Source of the DNA: Bradyrhizobium sp. Y36
GTDB taxonomy: Bacteria; Pseudomonadota; Alphaproteobacteria; Rhizobiales; Xanthobacteraceae
Assembly: GCF_002531575.1 (NCBI RefSeq)
Contig: NZ_NWTI01000028.1
Location: 36,046 to 100,045 of the forward strand
DNA: 64,000 bases
Direction: 5' to 3'
A model generated the notes under the pieces. The model had not been told where the DNA came from. It did no database searches and worked only from the letters and a program-made list of their open reading frames with translations. Both the position numbers and the translations under genes were made by a program. Positions 8,678 to 16,689 of the stretch are shown here, in pieces (the stretch's first letter is position 1; every line of letters starts with the position of its first letter).

Positions 8678-10843
8678 ATGAACAGGACAGTCTTTGCCCT
8701 CCCGGCCAGAAGTGAGTACGCGACCCGCGCGGGTCTGGCGATCACGCGCGTGGCGGAGCAGTTTACCGGCGGGGCCAACAGGCTCGACGACCTGATCAAC
8801 CTGCTCGACCGCCGCCGCGGTGTGGTGCTCTCCTCGGGCACGACCGTGCCGGGCCGCTACGAGAGCTTTGACCTCGGCTTTTCCGATCCGCCGCTCAAGC
8901 TCGAGACCACGGGCGTCAGTTTCAAGCTCGAAGCGCTCAACGCGCGCGGAGAGGTGCTGATCGCGTTCCTCGGCGACGTCCTGCGCGAGCCCTGCGTCGT
9001 GATCTCCGAGACGACGACGACGCGCCTTGCGGGCCACATCGTCCGTGGCGAGGCGCCCGTCGAGGAAGACCAGCGCACGCGGCGCGCCAGCGTGATGTCG
9101 CTGGTGCGCGACATCATCGCCGCCTTCTCCGCCAATGACGACGGACTGCTCGGCCTGTTCGGCGCCTTCGCCTACGACCTCGTGTTCCAGATCGAGGACC
9201 TCGTGCAGAAGCGCCCGCGCGAGCAGGACCAGCGCGACATCGTGCTGTACGTGCCCGATCGCCTGCTGGCCTATGACCGCGCCACCGGGCGTGGCGTGGT
9301 GCTCTCTTACGACTTCGCCTGGAAGGGCAAATCCACCGCTGGCCTGCCGCGCGAGACTGCGGAGAGCCCCTATCTGAAGACGCCGCGCCAGGGCTTTGCC
9401 GATCACGCGCCCGGCGAATATCAGGCCACCGTCGAGACCGCGCGCGCCGCGTTCGCCCGCGGCGATCTGTTCGAAGCCGTGCCGGGCCAGCTGTTCGCCG
9501 AGCCCTGCGATCGTTCGCCGGCCGAAGTGTTTCAGCGGCTCTGCATCATCAATCCGTCGCCCTATGGCGCGCTGATGAATCTCGGCGAGGGCGAGTTTCT
9601 CGTCTCGGCTTCTCCGGAAATGTTCGTGCGCTCGGACGGTCGCCGCGTCGAGACCTGCCCGATCTCGGGCACGATCGCGCGCGGCAGCGACGCGATCGGC
9701 GATGCCGAGCAGATCCGCCAGCTCCTGAACTCGGAGAAGGACGAGTTCGAGCTCAACATGTGCACCGACGTCGACCGCAACGACAAGGCGCGCGTGTGCG
9801 TGCCTGGCACCATCAAGGTGCTGGCGCGGCGGCAGATCGAGACCTACTCAAAACTGTTTCACACCGTTGACCATGTCGAGGGCATGCTGCGCCCCGGCTT
9901 CGACGCGCTCGATGCCTTCCTCACCCACGCCTGGGCGGTGACTGTCACCGGCGCGCCAAAGCTCTGGGCGATGCAGTTCGTCGAGGATCACGAGCGCTCG
10001 CCGCGGCGCTGGTATGCCGGCGCGATCGGCGCCGTGAACTTCGACGGCAGCATCAACACCGGCCTCACCATCCGCACCATCCGCATGAAGGATGGTCTCG
10101 CCGAAGTGCGCGTCGGCGCCACCTGCCTGTTCGATTCCGATCCGGCTGCCGAAGACCGCGAATGCCAGGTCAAGGCCGCCGCCCTGTTCCAGGCGCTGCG
10201 CGGCGATCCGCCGAAGCCGCTCTCGACCTTCGCGCCCGATGCGACCGGCTCGGGCAAGCGGGTGCTGCTGATCGACCACGACGACAGCTTCGTGCACATG
10301 CTGGCCGATTATTTCCGCCAGGTCGGCGCCGAGGTCACCGTGGTCCGCTACGTGCACGCGCTCGACATGCTCAAGCAGCGGACGTGGGACTTGCTGGTGC
10401 TGTCGCCCGGTCCCGGGCGTCCCGAGGACTTCGGAATCAAGACAACGATCGATGCTGCGCTCGAGAAGAAGCTGCCGGTGTTCGGCGTCTGCTTGGGCGT
10501 ACAGGCGATCGGCGAATATTTCGGCGGCGAGCTCGGCCAGCTCACCCATCCCGCCCATGGCCGCCCCTCGCGGGTGCAGGTGCGGGGCGGGCGCCTGATG
10601 CGCAACCTGCCGAACGAGATCGTCATCGGCCGCTATCACTCGCTGTTCGTCGAGCGCGACAGCATGCCGGAGGTTCTGGCCGTCACCGCCAGCACCGAGG
10701 ACGGCGTCGCCATGGCGCTGGAGCACAAGACCCTGCCGGTCGCCGGCGTGCAATTCCACCCGGAATCGCTGATGTCGCTCGGCAACGAGGTGGGTTTGAA
10801 GATTGTCGAGAACGCGTTCCGGCTGGATGCGCCGGGCAATTGA
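8678..10843 (+). CDS. trpE(G): Anthranilate synthase, fused TrpE-TrpG
   Basis: A 721-residue enzyme making anthranilate from chorismate and glutamine, the first step to tryptophan. The TrpE half (about 1-515) has the chorismate-binding segments PISGTIARG, LNSEKDEFELNMCTDVDRND and VTVTGAPKLWAMQFVEDHE. After a short linker, the TrpG glutaminase half (about 525-721) has LSPGPGRP and the triad Cys605 (GVCLG), His694 and Glu696 (QFHPES). The fusion is usual in rhizobia. Expression should be set by the leader peptide and attenuator just upstream (8514-8629). The ATG at 8678 has a weak AAGAGGA site. Confidence 0.96.
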   Translation: MNRTVFALPARSEYATRAGLAITRVAEQFTGGANRLDDLINLLDRRRGVVLSSGTTVPGRYESFDLGFSDPPLKLETTGVSFKLEALNARGEVLIAFLGDVLREPCVVISETTTTRLAGHIVRGEAPVEEDQRTRRASVMSLVRDIIAAFSANDDGLLGLFGAFAYDLVFQIEDLVQKRPREQDQRDIVLYVPDRLLAYDRATGRGVVLSYDFAWKGKSTAGLPRETAESPYLKTPRQGFADHAPGEYQATVETARAAFARGDLFEAVPGQLFAEPCDRSPAEVFQRLCIINPSPYGALMNLGEGEFLVSASPEMFVRSDGRRVETCPISGTIARGSDAIGDAEQIRQLLNSEKDEFELNMCTDVDRNDKARVCVPGTIKVLARRQIETYSKLFHTVDHVEGMLRPGFDALDAFLTHAWAVTVTGAPKLWAMQFVEDHERSPRRWYAGAIGAVNFDGSINTGLTIRTIRMKDGLAEVRVGATCLFDSDPAAEDRECQVKAAALFQALRGDPPKPLSTFAPDATGSGKRVLLIDHDDSFVHMLADYFRQVGAEVTVVRYVHALDMLKQRTWDLLVLSPGPGRPEDFGIKTTIDAALEKKLPVFGVCLGVQAIGEYFGGELGQLTHPAHGRPSRVQVRGGRLMRNLPNEIVIGRYHSLFVERDSMPEVLAVTASTEDGVAMALEHKTLPVAGVQFHPESLMSLGNEVGLKIVENAFRLDAPGN

Positions 10844-10852
10844 GAGGCACGA

Positions 10853-11392
10853 ATGACCTTTGACCACGACATCAAGGCGAGCGTCCGCACCATTCCCGAC
10901 TATCCCAAGCCGGGGATCATGTTCCGCGACATCACGACTTTGCTCGCGGACGCGCGTGCGTTCCGCCGCGCGGTCGACGAGCTCGTCAATCCCTGGGCCG
11001 GCAACAAGATCGACAAGGTCGCCGGCATGGAGGCAAGGGGCTTCATCATCGGCGGCGCGGTGGCGCACCAGCTCTCTGCGGGCTTCGTGCCGATCCGGAA
11101 GAAAGGCAAGCTGCCGCACACCACCGTGCGCATCGCCTATTCGCTCGAATACGGCATCGACGAGATGGAGATGCATGTCGACGCGATCGCGCCCGGGGAG
11201 CGCGTGATCCTGGTCGACGACCTCATTGCCACCGGTGGCACCGCGGAGGGCGCGGTGAAGCTGCTGCGCCAGATCGGCGCCAACGTTGTCGCCGCCTGCT
11301 TCATCATCGATCTGCCCGAGCTCGGCGGCGCCGCCAAGCTGCGTGCCATGGACGTGCCGGTGCGCACGCTGATGACGTTCGAAGGGCATTGA
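10853..11392 (+). CDS. apt: Adenine phosphoribosyltransferase
   Basis: Salvages adenine to AMP using PRPP in the cytoplasm. The 179-residue length is normal. The N-terminus has IPDYPKPGIMFRDITTLL, typical of Apt, and the PRPP-binding loop VILVDDLIATGGT is at residues 118-130. ARGFIIGGA near residue 61 is the adenine-side loop. The gene starts 9 nt after trpE(G) with GAGAGGC as the likely ribosome site, so it may be read from the same transcript even though its function is purine salvage. It ends 16 nt from a convergent gene. Confidence 0.95.
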   Translation: MTFDHDIKASVRTIPDYPKPGIMFRDITTLLADARAFRRAVDELVNPWAGNKIDKVAGMEARGFIIGGAVAHQLSAGFVPIRKKGKLPHTTVRIAYSLEYGIDEMEMHVDAIAPGERVILVDDLIATGGTAEGAVKLLRQIGANVVAACFIIDLPELGGAAKLRAMDVPVRTLMTFEGH

Positions 11393-11408
11393 GCCACCGC
11401 CGGGGCGG

Positions 11409-11783
11409 TCAGATCGCCTCGGCCTTCAGTTCGTCCCGCCAATGCAGCAGGCGCTCCTTGAGGAGCGCGTTCCTGACATAGGCGCTCTCCTCGTCCTCCA
11501 GACGCTCGCATTCGCCGAAGCTCAAGCCGGCCTCGCCCTGCGTATTCCAGGTCGCCTGCAGGCTGCTGCAGGTGTGGCTGCCCTGGCGCAGCGAGAACCA
11601 GATGCGGTTCTGGATCGTCTCCAGGTTCGGCGCCTGACCAACCCAGGCCTGCCCCGACGCCGCGCAGCGCACGACGTAGATGCCGGCAATGGTCTTGCGC
11701 TCCTTGTAGGCGGTGATTGCTGCTTTCCGGTCGATGGTCACGGGTGACGGGCCTTGCTGAGGAGAGATCGATGCCCGCCTCAC
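11409..11783 (-). CDS. Small GIY-YIG-like protein
   Basis: A 124-residue protein whose central segment AGIYVVRC...QAWVGQAPNLETIQNRI resembles the start of a GIY-YIG nuclease fold (GIY, then WVG in place of YIG, then a helix with Asn/Arg). The catalytic residues further on cannot be matched with confidence. Both possible starts are GTG (11783 or 11741); I use the longer. It is convergent with apt. Nuclease activity is only a family suggestion; the product may be an inactive member. Confidence 0.65.
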   Translation of the reverse strand: MRRASISPQQGPSPVTIDRKAAITAYKERKTIAGIYVVRCAASGQAWVGQAPNLETIQNRIWFSLRQGSHTCSSLQATWNTQGEAGLSFGECERLEDEESAYVRNALLKERLLHWRDELKAEAI

Positions 11784-11828
11784 TATGCCGGCTTCAGTCC
11801 ATAGTCAATATTATCCGGGTATAAATAT

Positions 11829-12497
11829 TCAGGACCGCTGCAGGATCAGGCTGAGCTCGAGCTCGCGGAAGGCGAGGTAATTGCGTCGGGTCCATTGGTG
11901 CAGCTCGGTGGACGAATCCTTTTCCTGGCGCAGGTAGCGGGTGAAGGAGAAGTTGAGCCGGTCGACATAGGTCTTGAGGAAGCCGGGCAGTGCGGGGAGG
12001 CGAAACAACCGGCCGCCGGCCATCGCAGCCGGCAGCTCGCCGCGCACGACGAATTCGTTGTCCACCGTGATCAGGTTCATGCGCGGGATCTGCCCGCGCA
12101 GCATCTCATGGGCGCGCGCCGAGACGCGGTCGGTATCGGCGATGAACAGGATCTGGGGCGCGACATGGCGGCGCGCCGCTTCCTTGAGCAGGCCGATCTC
12201 GTCGGTCATCTTGAAAAACTCGTCGAAGGCATGGAAGCCGAGGTCGATCACCTTGGCGAGTCCGTCGTCGACGATGACGCGGTCCATCAGCTGCATCTTG
12301 CCGAAGGTGTCGATCACGTCGGCGGTCTCGGTGATCCCAGGCAGATAGTCGAGCAGCGAGGGCTCTTTCAGATTGACGTCGAAGGCCGCGACATTGCCGT
12401 TCTTGAGCAGCAGGAATTCGCTCAAAAGCCGCGCCAGCAGGGTCTTGCCGACCTGCGGGCGGGGCGAGCAGATGATGTAGACGGGCGTTGCGGGCAT
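11829..12497 (-). CDS. ParA-like P-loop ATPase, variant Walker A
   Basis: A 222-residue protein with a P-loop near the N-terminus, IICSPRPQVGKTLLARLLSEF. It has the GKT of Walker A but not the extra signature lysine of true ParA/MinD proteins (KGGVGKT). AAFDVNLKEPSLLDYLPG follows, where the Walker A' aspartate would sit, and ILFIADTDRV could be the Walker B-like strand. It lies 60 nt downstream of a clearer ParA-like ATPase in the same direction. No parB or centromere-like sites are visible. Role unknown; partner or regulator of its neighbour is a guess. Confidence 0.65.
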   Translation of the reverse strand: MPATPVYIICSPRPQVGKTLLARLLSEFLLLKNGNVAAFDVNLKEPSLLDYLPGITETADVIDTFGKMQLMDRVIVDDGLAKVIDLGFHAFDEFFKMTDEIGLLKEAARRHVAPQILFIADTDRVSARAHEMLRGQIPRMNLITVDNEFVVRGELPAAMAGGRLFRLPALPGFLKTYVDRLNFSFTRYLRQEKDSSTELHQWTRRNYLAFRELELSLILQRS

Positions 12498-12557
12498 CGA
12501 CAGCTATATCCGTCGAACTTGGCGACCAATCCAGCCGTATCAGCCCGCACTTCGCAA

Positions 12558-13310
12558 CTATTTTTCGCTGTTGCGGGTGACGGACTTCGACCCCACGATG
12601 TCGGTCAGGCGGATGCGGTCGAACTCGCTCCAGACGTTGGCCAGCCAGTGCCGGACATAGCCGCGCAGCACGAAGGAGTAGTTCGCGGCCTCGTCGTTGA
12701 TGCCCTTGTTGGCGACGAATTTCAGGAATGGAACGGAGGAGACTTCGACCTGCTCATAGGCCATTTCGTTGAGCTTGGGGATGGTCAGCTCGGTGGCGTC
12801 CTTGATGCGGTGGAAGTAGGAATTGTAGGTCGCCTGGTCCCACTGGAAGAACTGGGTGTCGTTGATGAAGTTCTTCACCAGGAAATATTTCGCACCGGTC
12901 ATGAAGCCCGCGGTCTCGGCGATCTCGTCCAGCGAGGCGATCGAGGGGCCGAGGATGTGGAACACCGCGAAGGTGATCTGGCCGGCCTTGGCCGCGTCGA
13001 GGAAACCGATATCGCGGAGCGAGGCCAGCGCCGGCGAGAGCAGGCCGGCGCGGACGTCGATCACGGTCACCGACGGGCTCGTCGCGTTGAGCGTATCGAA
13101 GATCTTCATCTGATCGGCCGTCGTCGTCATATCGACGATCTCGGTGATATCAGGGTGGAAGCGCTTCAGGGTTCCGCGCGGGGACTCCGTGTCGAAGGCG
13201 CGTGTCGGCACGTTGTTGGCTGAGAAATAATCGAGCAGGGTGCGCGACACCGTGGTCTTGCCGACCCCGCCCTTGTCCGCGCCCACCACAACCACTGCCG
13301 GCTTTGCCAT
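12558..13310 (-). CDS. ParA/MinD-like ATPase
   Basis: A 250-residue protein with a deviant Walker A, VGADKGGVGKTTVSRTLL (signature lysine present), the A' aspartate in RAFDTESPRGTLKRF, and a Walker B-like VTVIDVRAGLL. These are features of the SIMIBI ATPases that dimerise on ATP and position cargo (ParA, MinD, MipZ). The second half has no recognised partner-binding motif. No parB lies nearby, so chromosome or plasmid partition is not indicated. It is followed 60 nt later by a second, more divergent P-loop ATPase. The 209-nt gap upstream (13311-13519) shows nothing I can name. Confidence 0.75.
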   Translation of the reverse strand: MAKPAVVVVGADKGGVGKTTVSRTLLDYFSANNVPTRAFDTESPRGTLKRFHPDITEIVDMTTTADQMKIFDTLNATSPSVTVIDVRAGLLSPALASLRDIGFLDAAKAGQITFAVFHILGPSIASLDEIAETAGFMTGAKYFLVKNFINDTQFFQWDQATYNSYFHRIKDATELTIPKLNEMAYEQVEVSSVPFLKFVANKGINDEAANYSFVLRGYVRHWLANVWSEFDRIRLTDIVGSKSVTRNSEK

Positions 13311-13519
13311 TGCTGTCCCCTAACGCGCGCCCCCGACCGCGAGATCGCGATCGGCCGGGCCCCAAATCGATGTCCCACAGGACGTCCCGAGTCTGCTGTT
13401 GGGCGCGAACATGGCAGAAACAAGGGAGAATTCAATTCCTCGGCATGTCGATAGGGCAATTCCCGAAGTTTTTCCCAATCGCCGCGAAACCCGCCACGAA
13501 CCGCGGCCAAATGCGAGGC

Positions 13520-14758
13520 TCAGTGCCGGCCCCAGGGACCCATGGGGTTTCCCGCGGGGTTGCCTATCGGGGCTGCGGAAGGGCTTGGCGCGGGCACGGG
13601 CGGCGGACTGGCCGTGCTGCTTGCATCGTCCCACGGGCCATGCGGCGACGGCGCTGGGCCGTCCCGTGGTGTGGCTTGCGCCTCGGGTTGGTCCGCCTCG
13701 GGCTGCTCCGGCTCTTCGGCGAGGTCCGGCAGCGGGCCGGGGTCGTGGCCGCCGGCAAACTTGACCAGGGCATCGACCCGCGACTGCACCGAGGGGTGGG
13801 TTGCGAACAGATCGGCAAAGCCCTCGCGAGGATTGTCGACGCAGAGCTCCATCACCGCCGAGGTCGCGCCGGGAAGCTCGCCGCGATTCTCGATCTTGCG
13901 CAGCGCCGAGATCATGGCGTCGGGATCCTTCGTCAGCTCGACCGAGCCGGCGTCGGCGAGATATTCGCGCGACCGCGACAGAGCGAGCTTGACCACCTGG
14001 GACAGCAGCCAGGCCACCACGATCAGCACGATGGCGATGATGATCACGATCACCGCACCGCCGCCGGAACTCTTGCTGTCGCTCGACGACGAGGACGACC
14101 GCGACGACGAGGAGGAGCCCGAGGACCACGAGCCGCCGGAGCCGGAGCTCCAGCTGAAATTCGTGAACAGGCGGAAGAACAATTCGCCGAAGAAGCCGAC
14201 CACGCCGGCGATGATGACGGCGACCACCATCAGCTGCACGTCGCCGTTCTTGATGTGGGTCAGCTCGTGGCCGAGCACCGCCTCGATCTCCTTGTCGTCG
14301 AGGGCATCGAGGAGACCTGTGGTGACGGTGATGGAATATTGCCGGGGATTGAGGCCGGTCGCGAACGCGTTCAGCGCCGGGCTCTCCATGATCTTCAGCT
14401 TCGGCATGGTGATGCCGCGCGAGATGCAGAGGTTTTCGAGCAGATTGTAGAGCCGCGGCTGTTCCTGCCTTGTGACGTCGTGTCCGCCGGTCACCGCATC
14501 GATCATCGACTGGTGGAAGAAATAGGCGATCACGATCCAGACCGCCGCCACGACCGTCGCAACGGGCGCGGCGACCTTCAGGTCCTGAAGGGCATGGCTC
14601 AGATAATAGGCGACCGTGCCGTTGCCGTTGATGACGACCTCGGCGACCAGCGCGCCGGCATAGACCAGCACGTAGACCAGCGCGAACAGGCCGGCGAGCA
14701 GCAGCATCGAACGAAACTTGTTCGAGGCGATGTGCGTGTAGAGACCGTACGCGGCCAT
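13520..14758 (-). CDS. M48-family membrane zinc metalloprotease
   Basis: A 412-residue protein with two N-terminal membrane segments (about 17-40 and 64-82), the zinc site HELTH at 164-168 and the third ligand Glu265 in SREYLADA, as in HtpX/M48 proteases that clip membrane proteins. Between them are a hydrophobic hairpin and a striking Ser/Gly-rich insert at about 202-233, followed by another membrane segment (235-255). The C-terminal 80 residues are Pro/Ala-rich and probably disordered. lemA lies just upstream on the same strand; this pairing is common for M48 proteins. Confidence 0.9.
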   Translation of the reverse strand: MAAYGLYTHIASNKFRSMLLLAGLFALVYVLVYAGALVAEVVINGNGTVAYYLSHALQDLKVAAPVATVVAAVWIVIAYFFHQSMIDAVTGGHDVTRQEQPRLYNLLENLCISRGITMPKLKIMESPALNAFATGLNPRQYSITVTTGLLDALDDKEIEAVLGHELTHIKNGDVQLMVVAVIIAGVVGFFGELFFRLFTNFSWSSGSGGSWSSGSSSSSRSSSSSSDSKSSGGGAVIVIIIAIVLIVVAWLLSQVVKLALSRSREYLADAGSVELTKDPDAMISALRKIENRGELPGATSAVMELCVDNPREGFADLFATHPSVQSRVDALVKFAGGHDPGPLPDLAEEPEQPEADQPEAQATPRDGPAPSPHGPWDDASSTASPPPVPAPSPSAAPIGNPAGNPMGPWGRH

Positions 14759-14778
14759 GGCTGCTTCCGTTTAATCAC

Positions 14779-14877
14779 CGTCATTTCGGGGCGGGCCGGA
14801 GGCCCGAACCCGGAATCCAGAGATTGGTGATCTCGATGAGATTCCGGGTTCGATGCTGCGCATCGCCCCGGAATGAC
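14779..14877. repeat. Intergenic palindromic repeat, family B, copy 2
   Basis: It opens with CGTCATTTCGGGGCG and closes with CGCCCCGGAATGAC, with inner arms around AACCCGGAATC and GATTCCGGGTT. It occupies most of the gap between lemA and the M48 gene, so the two genes may be separated or attenuated by it. Confidence 0.8.
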
Positions 14878-14900
14878 AGCATCTGTTGTGCAAGCTCAGA

Positions 14901-15461
14901 TCAGAACTTCACCTGCGGCGCAGCCTCGACCTCGGTACGGCTCGCGCCGAGATCGAAGAAGTCCTTTTTGGTGAAGCCGAACATGCCGGCGAACAAGGCC
15001 GCAGGCAGCTGCTGGATGCCGGTGTTGTATTCCTGGACCGCGTTGTTGAAGAAGCGGCGGCTCGCCGCGATCTTGTTCTCGAGGTCGGAGAGCTCGGATG
15101 CGAGCTGCTGGAAATTGGCATTGGCCTTGAGGTCGGGATAGGCCTCCGACAGCGCGATCAGCCGGCCGAGCGCGCCGGAGAGCTGGTTCTCGGCCGCGGA
15201 TACCTGCGAAGGACCTTGCGCCGACATCGCCGAATTGCGCGCCTTGATGACGTCGTCCAGCGTGCCGCGCTCATGCGAGGCATAGCCCTTCACGGTCTCG
15301 ACCAGGTTCGGAACGAGGTCGTGGCGCTGCTTGAGCTGCACGTCGATGTCGGCAAAGGCCTGGCCGACGCGCTGGCTGAGCGCCACAAGGCGGTTGTAGG
15401 CGCTGAAGGCGAACAGCGCGAGAACGACGATGACGCCGAGAACGATCCAGCCGGTCGACAT
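14901..15461 (-). CDS. lemA: LemA family protein
   Basis: A 186-residue membrane protein with an N-terminal transmembrane helix (about residues 4-22, GWIVLGVIVVLALFAFS) and the conserved LemA body: YNRLVALSQRVGQAFADIDVQLKQRHDLVPNLVETVKGYASHE followed by coiled helices and the segment RRFFNNAVQEYNTGIQQLP. Its biochemical role is not established; genome context links LemA to M48 proteases, and one follows here. The ATG at 15461 gives the full family N-terminus. The gap 15462-15599 shows nothing clear. Confidence 0.9.
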   Translation of the reverse strand: MSTGWIVLGVIVVLALFAFSAYNRLVALSQRVGQAFADIDVQLKQRHDLVPNLVETVKGYASHERGTLDDVIKARNSAMSAQGPSQVSAAENQLSGALGRLIALSEAYPDLKANANFQQLASELSDLENKIAASRRFFNNAVQEYNTGIQQLPAALFAGMFGFTKKDFFDLGASRTEVEAAPQVKF

Positions 15462-15599
15462 GGAGAACTCCTGAAGGGGGAAGAAGGCGGGCTAGGTTAG
15501 ACCAGATTGGCGCAGGACGAGAGCCCCGGCGCAGAGGAAAGGTAAGACTTGGTCGGATCGGGCGCCATCCGCGTTCAAGGCAAAAGCGGTGAACGGGCG

Positions 15600-16577
15600 T
15601 TAACTTTCGGACAGGACGGCATCGCCCCAGCGCCAGCGGCGGGCACTTGCGTAAGCGGTCTTGTCGCGGCGGGGGACTTTGGCGAGCTCGACGCTTTGCT
15701 CAGTGCAGAGCTTCGCCGTGATCTCGGCCTTGCCGACATCCGGCGGCGCCAGCACGCGGGCGGCGCGCGTCGCCGGCGGCGTGCGGGTCAGGGCGACGTA
15801 GATGAAGCGCTCGTCCTCGAACGGCACCTCGGCGCCCTTGATCTGCCGGTGCGCCTGCGAGCGCGGCAGGCGCTGGTTGAAATGGCACCAGTCGGGCGCG
15901 ATGAGCGGGCAAGGCTTGTCGTGCGGGCAGGGTGCGGCGACGTAGGCGCCAGCCGCGACCAGCTGTTGGCGCAGCGCGAGGATGCGGGCGTAGCCGGCGG
16001 GCGTGCCGGGCTCGATCACGAGCAGCGCCTGGCGGGCTTTGGCCCACATCGCTGCCGCGAGCTTGCGTTGGTCGGCCTCGCCGAGTTCGCCGATGATGTA
16101 GCTGGCGACGACAAGATCGGCTTGCGAGACTTCAGTGAGGTTGCCGCCGGCATCGCCCGGCAGATAACGGCACTCCGCCAATCGCGAGCTGTCGCGCGCC
16201 AGTTCGAGCGCGAGCCGGCTCAGCGTGGCGTTGGCGTCGAGCAGGGTAAAGTCCTGCAATGAAGGAAAGGCTTCGGCCGCGGCCCAGCTGGCGGTGCCCG
16301 GCCCTGCGCCGACGTCGAGCAGCGTTTCCGGAGCGAGGCTTGGCGCGATCTCCGTCAGCGCGTTCAGGCTCGCGGCGACCGCCGCGTAGGTCGCGGGCAT
16401 CCGCGCGAGCGCATAGGCGAGGGCATCAGCCTCGGACTTGATCGTGCCGGAGGTGCCGCCGGCGCGGTAAGTCGTCGAGATTTTCTGCGAGCGCTGTGCC
16501 GCGTCGGTGCGGGAGAAGCCCTGCAGCTTGCCGTCGAGGGCTGCTTTCAGTTCGGCGGGGAGGGTGGGGGAGATCAT
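15600..16577 (-). CDS. Rsm22-like (METTL17-type) methyltransferase
   Basis: A 325-residue protein of the small-ribosomal-subunit Rsm22 family, related to mitochondrial METTL17, which binds the small ribosomal subunit during assembly. A Rossmann SAM motif is at about residues 85-97 (TLLDVGAGPGTASWA) and VVASYIIGEL follows. The cysteines in PCPHDKPCPL and DWCHF match the family's metal/Fe-S site. It is flanked by two family-B repeats or hairpins and does not overlap a neighbour. Whether it methylates rRNA is not known; an assembly-factor role is equally plausible. Confidence 0.85.
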   Translation of the reverse strand: MISPTLPAELKAALDGKLQGFSRTDAAQRSQKISTTYRAGGTSGTIKSEADALAYALARMPATYAAVAASLNALTEIAPSLAPETLLDVGAGPGTASWAAAEAFPSLQDFTLLDANATLSRLALELARDSSRLAECRYLPGDAGGNLTEVSQADLVVASYIIGELGEADQRKLAAAMWAKARQALLVIEPGTPAGYARILALRQQLVAAGAYVAAPCPHDKPCPLIAPDWCHFNQRLPRSQAHRQIKGAEVPFEDERFIYVALTRTPPATRAARVLAPPDVGKAEITAKLCTEQSVELAKVPRRDKTAYASARRWRWGDAVLSES

Positions 16578-16587
16578 CTTTGCCCAC

Positions 16588-16680
16588 CGTCATCCCGGGG
16601 CGCGACGCAGTCGCGAACCCGGGAGTTCGAGATTGTTGTGCGAGATTCCGGGTTCTCGCTTCGCGAGCCCCGGAATGACG
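16588..16680. repeat. Intergenic palindromic repeat, family B, copy 3
   Basis: It opens with CGTCATCCCGGGGCGCGA and closes with TCGCGAGCCCCGGAATGACG. It separates smc from the Rsm22-like gene. Confidence 0.8.
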
Positions 16681-16689
16681 CGAGCCGTC

